DNA of 64,000 bases. It comes from Polyangiaceae bacterium. Its GTDB lineage: Bacteria > Myxococcota_A > Polyangia > Polyangiales > Polyangiaceae. The stretch covers positions 868,001 through 932,000 of the forward strand of contig JAWKRG010000004.1 in the NCBI GenBank assembly GCA_041389725.1, written 5' to 3'. Below are positions 17,710 to 27,455 of this stretch, piece after piece; position 1 is the first letter of the stretch; each line of letters starts with the position of its first letter. A program made the translations under genes and the position numbers. The notes under the pieces are model-generated. The model had not been told where the DNA came from and ran no database searches. It saw only the letters and a list, made by a program, of their open reading frames with translations.

Positions 17710-18879
17710 CTAGGCGTCTGGCTGCCAACCGATGATCGGCAAGATCAGCGACTCGACCGCGAGTCGCTCCATGGCCTTCCCCGCGCAAATGGATGCGTCC
17801 TGTTTGCGATAGATCATGGCGAAGATCACGCCGCGCATCCCTGGCTTCCACTCCGGGACGGGGCCAGCGAAGGCCTGCCCTTGGTGAGGGCGCAGCACCA
17901 TCTCGAGCCCGCCGCAGGCCTTTTCCGTCCAATTGCCCTGGTACACGCTAGTTGCATCGCGAAACACGCACTGCGTGGTGATGCGCACTGGCACGGCGGC
18001 GCGATTGACGACGCTGATACGACGCTGCTTCGTGGGTTGGTCGAAGGCAATGTGGACGTCGAAGTCCGAGCCTCGCACGGAAGGCAAGGCGACACTTGCA
18101 GACTGCAACGTCGCGCTGGTTTGCGCATCCTTGGCGGCTAGCGTCAGTTGGTAGGCGTAGGCACAGGGACTGAAGGAGAGCTTGACGGTGCGAGCTTGAC
18201 CCGGCGCCAGCGACCATGGAGTGAAACCGCCGGACGCGGGGGACGTCTTGTAGGGGGATCGCTGCGAGCCCTCGAGCAGCACTGCGCCGCTGGGCAGCGC
18301 CACGTTACCAGTGTTGCGCAGGGTTGCCGTCCAGTACCAGCGGGCGTCCGGCTCCACACTGGTGGCGAGTGAAACGTCGAAGCGTCGATCGGCCTGCTGC
18401 ACCGTGACCGTCGCCGGTTTGAGCTGAAAGACGGGCTTGAACATCGGCGTCAGGGACGCCTTTTTGTTGCGCGTCAGCTCCCAACAGCGTGCGGGGACTG
18501 CCACCTTGCGCGTGTTGTTCGCCTCGCTGCGCTCATGCACCACGTGATTGTCGTCGAGGGTCACCCGTACCGAGCCGGCGCTCGGCAGCGCGCTCTTCAG
18601 GACGTGCCGTAGCGTGCGGCCAGGAACTCGCAAAGACGCCCCAGGGTCGATGTCGCGAAGGGAGATCTGACTGAGGCTGAGTCCCGCGTCCACGGCGAGC
18701 TGCGCTGCGGCGTAGGACTCGGCGTCGATGGGGCCGCCGGCGTTCTTGATGCGCAGCACGATGCGACACGCGGCGTCTACCTGGAGAGCCTCGAGCACCA
18801 AGTCCGGGAGCGGTGCAGCCGCGGCGGGGCTAGCCAGCCCAGCCACCAACAGTGCGGTCGTGAGCAGGGATCGGGCCAT
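17710..18879 (-). CDS. secreted CARDB-like beta-sandwich protein, function unknown
   Basis: Exported protein of 389 residues without a known activity. The start is chosen at an ATG with a strong GGAGG five bases upstream; the long upstream open frame looks non-coding. A clean signal peptide ends at SPAAAA-APLPD. The segment 'PDLVLEALQVD ... RIVLRIKNAGG' with a later 'DDNHVVHERSEANNTRKV' is a CARDB-type adhesion module, as in proteins with Ig-like repeats. A second sandwich (about 150-260) repeats the pattern (RNTGNVALPSGAVL). It faces a Cys-rich lipoprotein gene across a 280-bp divergent gap. Confidence 0.75.
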   Translation of the reverse strand: MARSLLTTALLVAGLASPAAAAPLPDLVLEALQVDAACRIVLRIKNAGGPIDAESYAAAQLAVDAGLSLSQISLRDIDPGASLRVPGRTLRHVLKSALPSAGSVRVTLDDNHVVHERSEANNTRKVAVPARCWELTRNKKASLTPMFKPVFQLKPATVTVQQADRRFDVSLATSVEPDARWYWTATLRNTGNVALPSGAVLLEGSQRSPYKTSPASGGFTPWSLAPGQARTVKLSFSPCAYAYQLTLAAKDAQTSATLQSASVALPSVRGSDFDVHIAFDQPTKQRRISVVNRAAVPVRITTQCVFRDATSVYQGNWTEKACGGLEMVLRPHQGQAFAGPVPEWKPGMRGVIFAMIYRKQDASICAGKAMERLAVESLILPIIGWQPDA

Positions 18880-19159
18880 GACAACCTCCAGGCTGGAGGC
18901 CTGCAATGTGGATGCCTCTCTGCAGATGGCGAGAATGACGTCGAGTCCTGCCCCTGGCACCCTCTTGGCGCTGCAAGGGTTGCTCCTCGGTAGTGCAGGC
19001 GCGCAGGCGCTGCGCTCCTCGAGAGTTGAGAAATGTCGTTGTCGTCGCGGCGCGTTTGTCGCGTTCCCGGAGCGGAGAACAGAAATGACGCAACTCGATT
19101 CGTGCTCATTCCGATGAAGCGCGGCGGCTCGCACTCTGCGCGGCCGAGGAGTATTCAAG

Positions 19160-20527
19160 ATGAAAAGTGGAATGATGGGTCGCCTTGGCCGCGTCGCGAG
19201 TGCGTGCGTGGTCGGTTGTTTCGGGATTCTGGCAGCGTGTTCGGGGGAGGGCTTCGAGCCGAGTGGCGCTGCGGGTGGGACGGCGGGTTCCGCGGCTGCA
19301 GGCAGTGGCGGTTCGAGCGGTTCCGGCGGTTCGAGTGGTTCCATTGGCGCCAGCGGAAGCGGTGGCCAGATCGACGGTGGCAGCGCGGGCAGCGGTGGAA
19401 GCGCAGGCAGCGTGGATGCAGGGACTCAGCTCGACGGCACTGCCTGCGCCGCCGACGCGGACTGCCAGAGCACCCACTGTGTGGACGGCGTGTGTTGCAG
19501 CGCCAAGTGCGACGGGACTTGCGAAAGCTGCGCGCTCGAGGGAAGCGAGGGCACCTGCACGCCCATCGAGAAGGGCAAAGACCCCGAGCAGGAATGCCTT
19601 GGGAGCGGCACTGCGAGCGGCGCCTGCGCGGGTTCCTGTGATGGAGCCTCGGCTTGCGACTTCCCGGGGGTGGAAACCAGCTGCGGCACCGCGAGCTGCG
19701 CGGGAGGACAGGGAAGTAGCCAACAGTGCGACGGTGCCGGCGCCTGCAAGTTGACCACGCTGCCCTGTGCGCCCTACGTCTGTGGCGCCACCTCCTGCAA
19801 GGAGTCTTGCGTGGGTGAGGCGGATTGCTCCGCGGGCAACACCTGCATCGGGGGCAGCTGCGTTCCCAAGAAGGCCAACGGACAAAGCTGCAGCGGCGCC
19901 ACGCAGTGTGCGAGCGGCAACTGCATTTCCGGCGTGTGCTGCAATGTGGCCAGCTGCGGCTCGCCCCTCAGCTGCAGCACCGGCACCTGCACCTGCGGCG
20001 GCGCCGTCTGCAAAGCCGGCGATAGCTGTGTGCTTTGGTACAAGGATAGCGACGGCGACGGCTATGGCGACGCCAGCGTCACCAAGTACGGCTGCTCCAG
20101 TGCCGCGCCGGCGGGCTACGTGGCCAACAAGACGGACTGCTACGACGCGAACGCGGCTGCCAAACCCGGGCAGACCCAGTACTTCGACAAGCACCGCGGC
20201 GACGGCAGCTTCGACTACGACTGCAACAACTCCGTCCAGAAGCAGTACCCGAACGTGGGCGGCAAGAGCTGCGTCGACTGCCACGGATTTGCGGTTGGTT
20301 GGTGCACCTTCGATTGTGGGACTTCGCTGGGTGGTGACACTCTGTACAGCAGGGGCTACGAATGCAATGGGAACTCGGATGGTGCCCAGTGCGGTGGTCC
20401 AAAGGTCCGGCAAGGGTTCCACTTCGACGTGGCCTGTGGCAGCAGCTCCACGCTCTTCTCCTGCTCGCTCAACACCTGTAGCGGGAGTGAGTCATCCGTC
20501 GCCACCGTCCCTCAGGGCTGCCGCTAG
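19160..20527 (+). CDS. Cys-rich lipoprotein with Gly/Ser linker and MopE-like end
   Basis: Surface lipoprotein of 455 residues and unknown role. GAGGAG lies eight bases before the ATG. The signal ends in a lipobox (ILAAC). A low-complexity Gly/Ser/Ala linker (about 35-90) is followed by many disulphide-type repeats such as CAADADCQSTHCVDGVCC and CASGNCISGVCC. These are typical of myxobacterial surface proteins and resemble 'Dickkopf/TNFR-like' Cys patterns. The last part has a putative metal-binding run, SDGDGYGD, a TDCYDAN phrase and FDYDCNN. The same layout occurs in the lipoprotein starting at 28753, so the two are paralogues. A strong terminator follows. Confidence 0.8.
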   Translation: MKSGMMGRLGRVASACVVGCFGILAACSGEGFEPSGAAGGTAGSAAAGSGGSSGSGGSSGSIGASGSGGQIDGGSAGSGGSAGSVDAGTQLDGTACAADADCQSTHCVDGVCCSAKCDGTCESCALEGSEGTCTPIEKGKDPEQECLGSGTASGACAGSCDGASACDFPGVETSCGTASCAGGQGSSQQCDGAGACKLTTLPCAPYVCGATSCKESCVGEADCSAGNTCIGGSCVPKKANGQSCSGATQCASGNCISGVCCNVASCGSPLSCSTGTCTCGGAVCKAGDSCVLWYKDSDGDGYGDASVTKYGCSSAAPAGYVANKTDCYDANAAAKPGQTQYFDKHRGDGSFDYDCNNSVQKQYPNVGGKSCVDCHGFAVGWCTFDCGTSLGGDTLYSRGYECNGNSDGAQCGGPKVRQGFHFDVACGSSSTLFSCSLNTCSGSESSVATVPQGCR

Positions 20528-20554
20528 CAGCCACGAGCGCTCGCGCGCACACGA

Positions 20555-20588
20555 GCACCGAGCGGCCCGGCGCCGCTCGGTGCTTTCT
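20555..20588 (+). terminator. strong rho-independent-type terminator
   Basis: GCACCGAGCGGC and GCCGCTCGGTGC form a perfect 12-bp stem (20555-20566 with 20572-20583) around a 5-base loop, followed by TTTCT. It begins 27 bp after the lipoprotein stop. Confidence 0.8.
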
Positions 20589-20750
20589 GCGTGGCGCGCT
20601 GATCGTGACCTGGCGTCGCAGCGACACGCGCGCCTGCGCGTTCAAGCATTCCTCACGGGCAATTCACGAGACCATCAAGATTCGAAGGCAACGCCTCTAG
20701 TACAAGTACTTCGTCGCCGGACGCGCTGGGTCGCGAGAAGGACGGAAGTC

Positions 20751-23279
20751 ATGGGACGTTGGCTGCAGAGTCTTGGGATAGGTACATTGGTGTTGATAGC
20801 GCCTGGGGCGGCATTTGCTGGACTCGACTACCAGCCGAGTACGTCGAGACGGATGGCGGTGAGCGACCGAAGCAGCGAGCTGGGGCTACAGCCTCGGGTG
20901 TGGGTCGTGACCCATGATGGTTGGTTGACCAGCAAAATCCCGGAAGTGAACGACTACGGCTGGACTCTGCATGCGTGCTGCGTGGACTCAGGGGTGGATG
21001 CGGTGTCCTGGACTGTGGGATCGGTGGTCCATCAGCGCGTGTTCTTCGCGCGGGAGGGAAAGATCCAGACGATGAACTGGGACTCGGACCACTACAATTC
21101 CTGGGGCCCGCTGCCTTCTCCCGCTGCGGGAATCGAGTTCGACAACACGGACGTCGCCGCGCTGAGTTGGACCGAAAGTGGAACGCAGCGCGTAGGGGTG
21201 GCGGCGGTGTCTACGGACGGTCGGCTCTGCACTTGGCGCGGCGACACTGCTGGCTTTTCTGCGCCAGTCTGCACCAGCGCAAGCTGGGCCAAGACAACCG
21301 ACGTGGACGTGGTCGGTACCGTGGTCAACGGCGCTCCGCTGTTCGCCTATCGCCATGCCGGGGGCGGTATCGCCGTGACGCGCCCATTCCTCACATCGTG
21401 GTACAGCTCCCTGCTCGGCGCGCCTGCGGATGCCCCCGTCCGGCCCAGCCTGGCCCTCCATCCGCGCATCGGCACGACGAATCAGGCGGAGCTCTTGGTC
21501 ATCGGGAACTCGGGGCAGCTGCACGCCGCACGCTTCGTTGCGACGAGCAACAGCGAGACCTGGACGGCCCTGCCCACCCTGCCCGCGGGCGCACAGCCGA
21601 CCTCCGAGCCCAACGCCTTGGCCGCGACGTCTTACACGCAGTTCTCCTGGCCCAGCTCTTCGACCATCCACAATGCCATCTACGTGGCGAGCACGTCGCG
21701 TCGTCTCTATCGCGCCTATTCGGATAGCGCTGGCAACGTGAGTGGGTGGACGGCTGGAAGCGCTGGCTACGCTGCTTCACCACCCGACGAGGCTTGGTAC
21801 GGCAACGGCGTTGCCTATGCGTCGGGGCTGTTCTCCTTCAGCTCGCCAACGTTGTTCGGGACCGGTGGTACCTACGCGCTAATCGCAGCGCGCTACACCA
21901 CGCAGCAGTTTCTGGAACCCTCCTTCCGTGACCATATTCACTTCTCGCACGTGGACCACGACATCGTTCTGGGCAGTGTGCCGGGTGGTACCCAACCAGC
22001 AAACGAATCCACTGCCTCCTTGCGAAGCGTCGTGGGCATCTCCTCGGCCATTCGTCGCAACTCGGACGGCCGTCCCTGGGAAGTGGCGGTCAGCGATAGT
22101 TTCACGGGGGGCCATGACTGGAGCAATGACTTCGTAGTTCGCACGGCGGCAGGCTGGCCCAATCCCAGCGCGCTCGCCGGTGCGACGGACCCGTTCACGG
22201 CGATCGATAGCAGCGGCCGATTTCACCTGCTGACCCTCGAGGTCCCGCTCACGTACCCAGTGGCGACGGATCCCTTTTGCGAAGCGCCTGGAACGCGAAG
22301 GATGGTGTATCGCAATGGTAGCTCCGCGTCTCAGCTGGCGAACACGACGGCAATCGGCACGCGGCTTCGAATCGTCGACGAAGGCAACCTGGACCACGGT
22401 AACCTGGCTGTGACCGAGGACGCGGCGGGCACCACTGCTCACGCCGTATACTGGAACATCGGGCTGGCGTCGGTCATGCACTGGTGGCGCACTCCAGCGG
22501 GGGTGGAGAACATGGTGTCGCTGTCGCCGACGCTGCCTCAGGGGCCCGCGGGCGTGTTTGCCGGTGCAGGCAACGAGCTGTTTGCCTACCGCTTCACGGG
22601 GATGGGGGGGGCTGTCACGCTGTGCCGACTCGGGACGAGTGGCGCGTGCGATGGGTCAGCCTTCGTCGTTGGCGCTGGCACTTCGCCGTCGCCGATCTTT
22701 CCAGATATCTCCTTCGGACCCGCCGCGCCGCTCGATCCCAAGGCCACTTGCGGGGGTAGGCGGTGCTTCGATACCGCTCAGCCCTACGGCTTTGCGACCC
22801 ATCCGCTGATCCCACGTCAAATCTACACGGTGTTCCAGGGGGCCGATCCAGCCGGTGGTGCTTCCGTCTACTTCCAGAAGAACGATGGTTCGTCGCTGGG
22901 CGTTTGGTCCACGCCGATCCGAGTGCACGCGCGCGGGTTCGGAGACACGACCCATTTCGTCGACCCGAGCATCACTGTGGACAAGGAAGGAACGCTGGTC
23001 GTCACCTACACCCGCGCCGATACCAGCGCGACCAGTTTCTCTCAGTACGCGGCCTACTCCACGGACGGTGGGACGAGCTGGAGCGTGCTGCGGTTGCCCG
23101 TGACGTGGCGGCCTGACGATCTGCCATTCCACTGCAAGCGAAAGAAGTTCTTCCCAGGCGAGTACCGAGAGGGTGCAACGGTCGGCAATCGCGCCTTCCA
23201 GCATCTGCACCGGAGCTCTGGTGGGAACACGGTACTGACGAGCTACTGGGCGAGCCGTTGGTCCATGAACGGGTACTGA
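20751..23279 (+). CDS. secreted BNR/sialidase-fold-like protein
   Basis: Exported protein of 842 residues. It starts at an ATG preceded by GAAGGACGGAAG and has a signal peptide ending AAFA-GLDYQ. The long upstream frame in phase covers the previous gene and is not coding. The mature protein is rich in Trp, Ser, Thr and Gly with regularly spaced aromatic-rich blades, as in a beta-propeller. An Asp-box near the C-terminus (YSTDGGTSWS), after DPSITVDKEGTLVVTYTRAD, is the mark of BNR/sialidase-like repeats. Sialidase catalytic residues were not identified, so it may be a binding protein. It lies 11 bp before a MopE-like gene. Confidence 0.75.
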   Translation: MGRWLQSLGIGTLVLIAPGAAFAGLDYQPSTSRRMAVSDRSSELGLQPRVWVVTHDGWLTSKIPEVNDYGWTLHACCVDSGVDAVSWTVGSVVHQRVFFAREGKIQTMNWDSDHYNSWGPLPSPAAGIEFDNTDVAALSWTESGTQRVGVAAVSTDGRLCTWRGDTAGFSAPVCTSASWAKTTDVDVVGTVVNGAPLFAYRHAGGGIAVTRPFLTSWYSSLLGAPADAPVRPSLALHPRIGTTNQAELLVIGNSGQLHAARFVATSNSETWTALPTLPAGAQPTSEPNALAATSYTQFSWPSSSTIHNAIYVASTSRRLYRAYSDSAGNVSGWTAGSAGYAASPPDEAWYGNGVAYASGLFSFSSPTLFGTGGTYALIAARYTTQQFLEPSFRDHIHFSHVDHDIVLGSVPGGTQPANESTASLRSVVGISSAIRRNSDGRPWEVAVSDSFTGGHDWSNDFVVRTAAGWPNPSALAGATDPFTAIDSSGRFHLLTLEVPLTYPVATDPFCEAPGTRRMVYRNGSSASQLANTTAIGTRLRIVDEGNLDHGNLAVTEDAAGTTAHAVYWNIGLASVMHWWRTPAGVENMVSLSPTLPQGPAGVFAGAGNELFAYRFTGMGGAVTLCRLGTSGACDGSAFVVGAGTSPSPIFPDISFGPAAPLDPKATCGGRRCFDTAQPYGFATHPLIPRQIYTVFQGADPAGGASVYFQKNDGSSLGVWSTPIRVHARGFGDTTHFVDPSITVDKEGTLVVTYTRADTSATSFSQYAAYSTDGGTSWSVLRLPVTWRPDDLPFHCKRKKFFPGEYREGATVGNRAFQHLHRSSGGNTVLTSYWASRWSMNGY

Positions 23280-23289
23280 AAGCGAGGGC

Positions 23290-24024
23290 ATGACGATGAC
23301 ACGTTCGACTTGGGTATTGATGGTGCTCGTTACGGCGTGTGCCGTGGAAGACGCCCACGAGGCACGCCAACTCGCCGCGGATGACACCAAGCCCGCGGCA
23401 TCTGGGACACCCTCGGCCGACGCCAAGCCGCTACTGTTCACAGACTGCAGCAGCTGGCGAGGTGGCAAGTGCGTGGATCCCCGGCCCGGTGATGCGGATG
23501 CCGACGGTTTTCAGCTGGGCAAGGATTGTGACGACAACGACCCAACCCGCCATCCCGGTGCTCGAGAGGTGCCTTGCAACGGGATCGATGAAGACTGCGA
23601 CGGTACCGACGAATGCGCGGAAGACAAGGACGGGGATGGGGTGCCTTCGGGAAGCGATTGCGACGACCAGGACCCCCAACGCAGCCCACTCTTGCCCGAA
23701 ATTCCCTGCAACGACAAGGACGAGAACTGCGATGGGCTCGTCACGTGCGACGCCGACGGAGATGGTCACCCCGCTCCCCTCGACTGCAACGACAAGTCCA
23801 CGAGCGTGCATCCCGGTGCCAAGGATCTCGCGTGCGACGGCATCGACCAGGACTGCGATGGGCGCGATTGCTGTGGTGAGGACCTCGACGGCGACGGCTA
23901 TGCGTGCAAGGACGACTGCGACGATGCAGACCCAGAGGCACACCCAGGCGCTGAAACGCCGACGGGTTGCTACGTGAAAGACCTGAACTGCGACGGCAAG
24001 GTGGACGGCACCGACTGCATGTGA
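23290..24024 (+). CDS. MopE-like lipoprotein with repeated Asp/Cys metal-binding motifs
   Basis: Small exported lipoprotein of 244 residues. The signal ends in VTAC. Most of the mature chain consists of tandem motifs of the form DxDGDGxxxGxDCDDxDPxxxPGAxExPCNGIDxDCDGxD, repeated about four times. This is the putative metal-binding motif of MopE-type proteins, with Asp-rich loops that could bind Ca or Cu. A second ATG six bases downstream has better spacing from AGGG and may be the real start. It is probably cotranscribed with the propeller protein upstream. No enzyme domain was seen. Confidence 0.82.
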   Translation: MTMTRSTWVLMVLVTACAVEDAHEARQLAADDTKPAASGTPSADAKPLLFTDCSSWRGGKCVDPRPGDADADGFQLGKDCDDNDPTRHPGAREVPCNGIDEDCDGTDECAEDKDGDGVPSGSDCDDQDPQRSPLLPEIPCNDKDENCDGLVTCDADGDGHPAPLDCNDKSTSVHPGAKDLACDGIDQDCDGRDCCGEDLDGDGYACKDDCDDADPEAHPGAETPTGCYVKDLNCDGKVDGTDCM

Positions 24025-24103
24025 GTCTCAGCAACTCATGGGGCGGGCGCCAAGCGAGGGAAGGCGTCGCGCTCCACAATCGACTGATCTACACTCGCGC
24101 CTC

Positions 24104-25216
24104 GTGGAAGAGGGACTCAATCCTGGGCAGCGGGTGGTGGTGCGCGAGTTTGCGGAGTCGCCGGCAGACGCGATCGACACGGTTACCGCACTGGAGGTGA
24201 TGGCACCCCCCGATCCGAGCAGCCTCGGCGAACACGACGTGGTCGTGCGCGTGCGCAGCGCAGCGGTGGGCTGGGTCGACTTGTTGATGACGAGCGGTCA
24301 GTACCAGCACATGCCGAGCCCGCCTTACACGCCCGGCCTCGAGGGCGCTGGCGACGTGGTCTGGGCGGGAAGTGCGGTCAGTGACGCGAAGGTCGGAGAT
24401 GCCGTGATCATCGACGGCTTCTCCGCCGGACCGCGCTCGGCGGGAAGCTATCAACGCTATGGAAGCTTCGCGACCTACGTCGTTGCCCCCGACTACGCGG
24501 TGCACCCAAAGCCTCCCGCCGTGTCCTACGACCAAGCCGCGGGCCTGCTCAGCAGCTACGAGACGGCCTACCACTGTCTGATCACGCGGGGTCGGCTGCA
24601 GACCGGCGAGACTGTGCTGATCCATGGTGCCACGGGTGCCACCGGACTGGCCGCAGTGCAGGTCGCCAAGCTCTTGGGCGCGAAGGTGATCGCGACGGGG
24701 CGCAAGCAAGCGAAGCTGGACGTCGTGGCGAGCCAAGGTGCCGACCATGTCATCCTCACAGCTGGCCCCGACGGCAGCTTTCGCCCCTTCCGTGACGACG
24801 TGAAGGCGCTGACCAATGGGCAAGGCGTGGACGTGGTGTACGACGCCGTGGGCGGCGACATCTCCCTGGAGAGCCTGCGCTGCGTGCGCTTCGGCGCGCG
24901 CTTTCTGATCGTCGGCTGGGCGTCGACTCCCGACGTGGCCAAAGGCAAAGGTGGCCGAGGCGCCCCACGAGCCAACCACTTGCCGACCAATCTGATCATG
25001 ATGAAGGGCTTGGACGTGCTCGGTTGCCCCACGGTGATCTCCACCGTTCGAGATCCCGACAGCCGCGCACCGCGCTTGGCGGAGGTGCTGTTCTGGGCCG
25101 AAGCGGGCACGATACATCCCCACGTGTCGCATGCGTTCGCCTTGGAAGACTACCGCGAAGCGCTCCGCGCGAAGTGGCGAGGCGACGTGATCGGCGGCTG
25201 CGTGTTGCATCCGTGA
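24104..25216 (+). CDS. zinc-less MDR / quinone-oxidoreductase-like dehydrogenase
   Basis: NAD(P)H-dependent oxidoreductase of the medium-chain family, close to NADPH:quinone reductase. It has an N-terminal GroES-like part (VRVRSAAVGWVDLLMTSGQY, PGLEGAGDV) and a Rossmann part with GATGATGLAAVQVAKLLGAK. The catalytic zinc ligands of alcohol dehydrogenases are absent. It ends in the family tail HAFALEDYREAL. I start it at a GTG (370 residues), because the 22 residues added by the upstream ATG at 24038 look unlike coding sequence; neither start has a clear ribosome binding site. It is the only soluble metabolic enzyme among these secreted proteins. Confidence 0.83.
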   Translation: MEEGLNPGQRVVVREFAESPADAIDTVTALEVMAPPDPSSLGEHDVVVRVRSAAVGWVDLLMTSGQYQHMPSPPYTPGLEGAGDVVWAGSAVSDAKVGDAVIIDGFSAGPRSAGSYQRYGSFATYVVAPDYAVHPKPPAVSYDQAAGLLSSYETAYHCLITRGRLQTGETVLIHGATGATGLAAVQVAKLLGAKVIATGRKQAKLDVVASQGADHVILTAGPDGSFRPFRDDVKALTNGQGVDVVYDAVGGDISLESLRCVRFGARFLIVGWASTPDVAKGKGGRGAPRANHLPTNLIMMKGLDVLGCPTVISTVRDPDSRAPRLAEVLFWAEAGTIHPHVSHAFALEDYREALRAKWRGDVIGGCVLHP

Positions 25217-25261
25217 CTGGTGCACCCTGGCGACGTTCGTCGCGCGCTGGTAACCTGAGCT

Positions 25262-27277
25262 ATGTCGTCTTGGGTGTGCGAAACGCTTCGGAGCGCTAGC
25301 CCATTGGTGAAGCGCGTTCGAGGGAAGGCACTCGCGGCGCTGAGCTTGACCCTCACGATGTCTTGCGGCGGTGGGGAGTCCGGCGCTGGACGCGCTGTGG
25401 GTGGCAGCGGCGGGGCTTCCGGCGGCGGTGCATCGAGCGGCGGAGCATCGAGTGGTGGCGCGTCCAGCGGGGGCGCGTCCAGCGGTGGTGCATCGAGTGG
25501 AGGCACGTCCAGCGGCGGTGCATCGAGTGGAGGCGCGTCCAGCGGCGGCAGCGGTGGCGTGCAGACCTATCCAGATAATCGCGTCGGGATCTTCTACCTG
25601 AGCTGGCACGCCTTCGCCGCGGATGCGATGGCGCAGGTCCCGACCAATGAGCGGCTGACGATCGAGGACGTGATTCGCACGCCCAGTCGGCAGTTCACTG
25701 ACGTGATGTCCAAACATGGGCTGCTCGGTCAGGCGGCGAGCTTTCACTATCACTCCAAGCCCGGGCCCGGGTTCTACTGCTTGTATCGCGCACGCCCTGG
25801 GGACCCGCCCTACGCAGAACCCAACTTCGCCCCCGACTGCCCGAGCATCTCCGCCGTCGCCAAGCAGCACGCGGAGCAACTCTGGTCCGCGGGAGTGGAC
25901 TTCGTGTACGTGGACATCACCAATTTCAATGCGGAGTCCCCGCAGGCGGACGTGCTCGGGGTTCGCCCCTTCGAGGTCTTGTTGGAGGAATGGGCGGCGC
26001 TGCGCAAGCAAGGCATCTTCACGCCTCAAGTCGCCGCGTGGATGCCCGCCAAGGCCGTGGATGCGTCTCAACAGCCGCTGTACAAGAAGGTGCTCGCGTC
26101 CTACGCCAAGCCCGAATACGCGGATTTGCTGCTGACGCACCAACCCACGAAGCAACGGGTCTTGTTTTTGGTGGACGGCAGCGGCAACGATACGAAAGCC
26201 GAGTACCTGAGCGACATCCAAGCCGCCGGGATTCTGCCTGTGAAGATGTGGGGCAACTTGGCAGGTTCGGTCTTGGGATCCGGCGTGGCTGGCTGGATGC
26301 AGCCCTGCACCGAAGGCGGACAGTTCACGACCCTGGTGATGGCGAACAAGGCCTGCAACCAGGGCTACGCGCAGAACACGCCTTTGGGCTCCGTGCTTTC
26401 GGTCAGCGCCAGCTTCCAGATCGGCTACGCCAGCTTGCCCTTTCAAGCCAGCGGCCGCCTGGGTGGCCTGACCTTGAAGAAGCAGTTCGAGACTGCCTTC
26501 AGCGCGCAGCCCAACTACTTGTTGATCAACGCCTGGAACGAGCACATCGCTCAGCCGCAGCCCAATCCGCACTCGGTGTCCCTCGGCGCGCTGCGCCGAA
26601 GCATGGGCAAAGGCTACCCACCGAGCGGCAACGCGGGCGCCGACTGGCTGTGGGTGGACATGTACGGCAGCGACGGCAGTCGAGATCTGGAGCCCACGAC
26701 TACCGACAACGGCGCGAACTACAATCTGATGAAGTCGTGTATTCGCGTCTACAAGTCGGGCCACACTAGCTGCGACGCGAGTGACAAAGCCAACGAGCCT
26801 TGCTGTCAACTGGGGCAGGGGCGCGTCTTGGTGCGCAGTCTCCGCGGTAAGAACGACAGCGGCAGCATGAACACGGATCACCTGCTGACGCTCTCGGACG
26901 CGGAGCGGGACAGCCTCGTCGCCGGTGGTGGCTGGAGCGAGGTCTGCAACCCAATCTACGGACCACCGGGGCTGTGCGGTGGTGGTACCACGGTCGACGG
27001 TCCGTTCTTGGCCTATGCCGAGGGTGGCGCCAACCGCGTCGCCATCTATCGCTGCTACAGCGGCGTGGATCACTTCGTCTCCCCCGCCAACAATTGCGAA
27101 GGCACGACCACTGAAGGCCCCTTGGGCTTCGTGTCGACCCAACAAACCAGCGACACGCCGCGGCCGCTGCAGCGCTGCTACCACGCCACCGCCCAGCGGC
27201 ACTTCCATTCCCTGACTGGGCAATGCCCCAGCCTTCCCGGCGTGCAACAAGAAGCCGTCCTCGGCTACGTCCGCTGA
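25262..27277 (+). CDS. lipoprotein with glycoside-hydrolase-like domain and DUF5648-like C-terminal repeats
   Basis: Exported protein of 671 residues. A lipobox-like MSCGG follows an N-terminal hydrophobic stretch. A run of GASSG repeats (about residues 50-100) forms a flexible linker. The main domain (about 105-480) opens VGIFYLSWHAF and includes VDFVYVDITNFN, VAAWMPAKAV and LLINAWNEHIAQP. This layout resembles GH99/GH71-type barrels, in which a 'NEW/NAWNE' strand carries an acid; the exact family is uncertain. The C-terminal 110 residues hold two copies of a YRCYxxxxDHFVS..CEG..EGPLGF pattern like DUF5648. It could process glycans outside the cell. Confidence 0.7.
   Translation: MSSWVCETLRSASPLVKRVRGKALAALSLTLTMSCGGGESGAGRAVGGSGGASGGGASSGGASSGGASSGGASSGGASSGGTSSGGASSGGASSGGSGGVQTYPDNRVGIFYLSWHAFAADAMAQVPTNERLTIEDVIRTPSRQFTDVMSKHGLLGQAASFHYHSKPGPGFYCLYRARPGDPPYAEPNFAPDCPSISAVAKQHAEQLWSAGVDFVYVDITNFNAESPQADVLGVRPFEVLLEEWAALRKQGIFTPQVAAWMPAKAVDASQQPLYKKVLASYAKPEYADLLLTHQPTKQRVLFLVDGSGNDTKAEYLSDIQAAGILPVKMWGNLAGSVLGSGVAGWMQPCTEGGQFTTLVMANKACNQGYAQNTPLGSVLSVSASFQIGYASLPFQASGRLGGLTLKKQFETAFSAQPNYLLINAWNEHIAQPQPNPHSVSLGALRRSMGKGYPPSGNAGADWLWVDMYGSDGSRDLEPTTTDNGANYNLMKSCIRVYKSGHTSCDASDKANEPCCQLGQGRVLVRSLRGKNDSGSMNTDHLLTLSDAERDSLVAGGGWSEVCNPIYGPPGLCGGGTTVDGPFLAYAEGGANRVAIYRCYSGVDHFVSPANNCEGTTTEGPLGFVSTQQTSDTPRPLQRCYHATAQRHFHSLTGQCPSLPGVQQEAVLGYVR
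25425..25555 (+). repeat. 15-bp in-frame minisatellite coding GASSG repeats
   Basis: A 15-bp unit of the type GGTGCATCGAGCGGC is repeated roughly eight to nine times with synonymous and a few non-synonymous changes. It encodes the flexible lipoprotein linker. Its near identity suggests length variation by slippage. Confidence 0.8.
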
Positions 27278-27412
27278 TCGTCGACGTCTTCCGACGGAAA
27301 GCGCAAGACGACCGCCACGACGCAACGAGCGCGAAGGGGCGCTGCCAGTCGCGATGACGGAGCCGTTTCAGGAGCTGGCGCGGGGGCGGGACGGCTGGGG
27401 GGGATTAGCGGG

Positions 27413-27439
27413 CCGCGGCGCAGCGCGTTTAGACCCCAA
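27413..27439 (-). repeat. 27-bp dispersed repeat, copy 2
   Basis: Exact reverse-complement match to 6863-6889. It lies 16 bp beyond the 3' end of the minus-strand gene and 135 bp after the stop of the plus-strand gene. Confidence 0.85.
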
Positions 27440-27455
27440 CCAAGTAGAGTGCAGC

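Noticed and set aside
19767..20750. Upstream extension of the propeller protein frame
   Set aside because: It overlaps the Cys-rich lipoprotein gene and its terminator. A signal peptide at 20751 marks the start.
24089..27325. 1078-residue open frame on the minus strand
   Set aside because: It is the antisense shadow of two well-supported plus-strand genes, is His/Val/Arg-rich without domains and results from GC-rich third positions.
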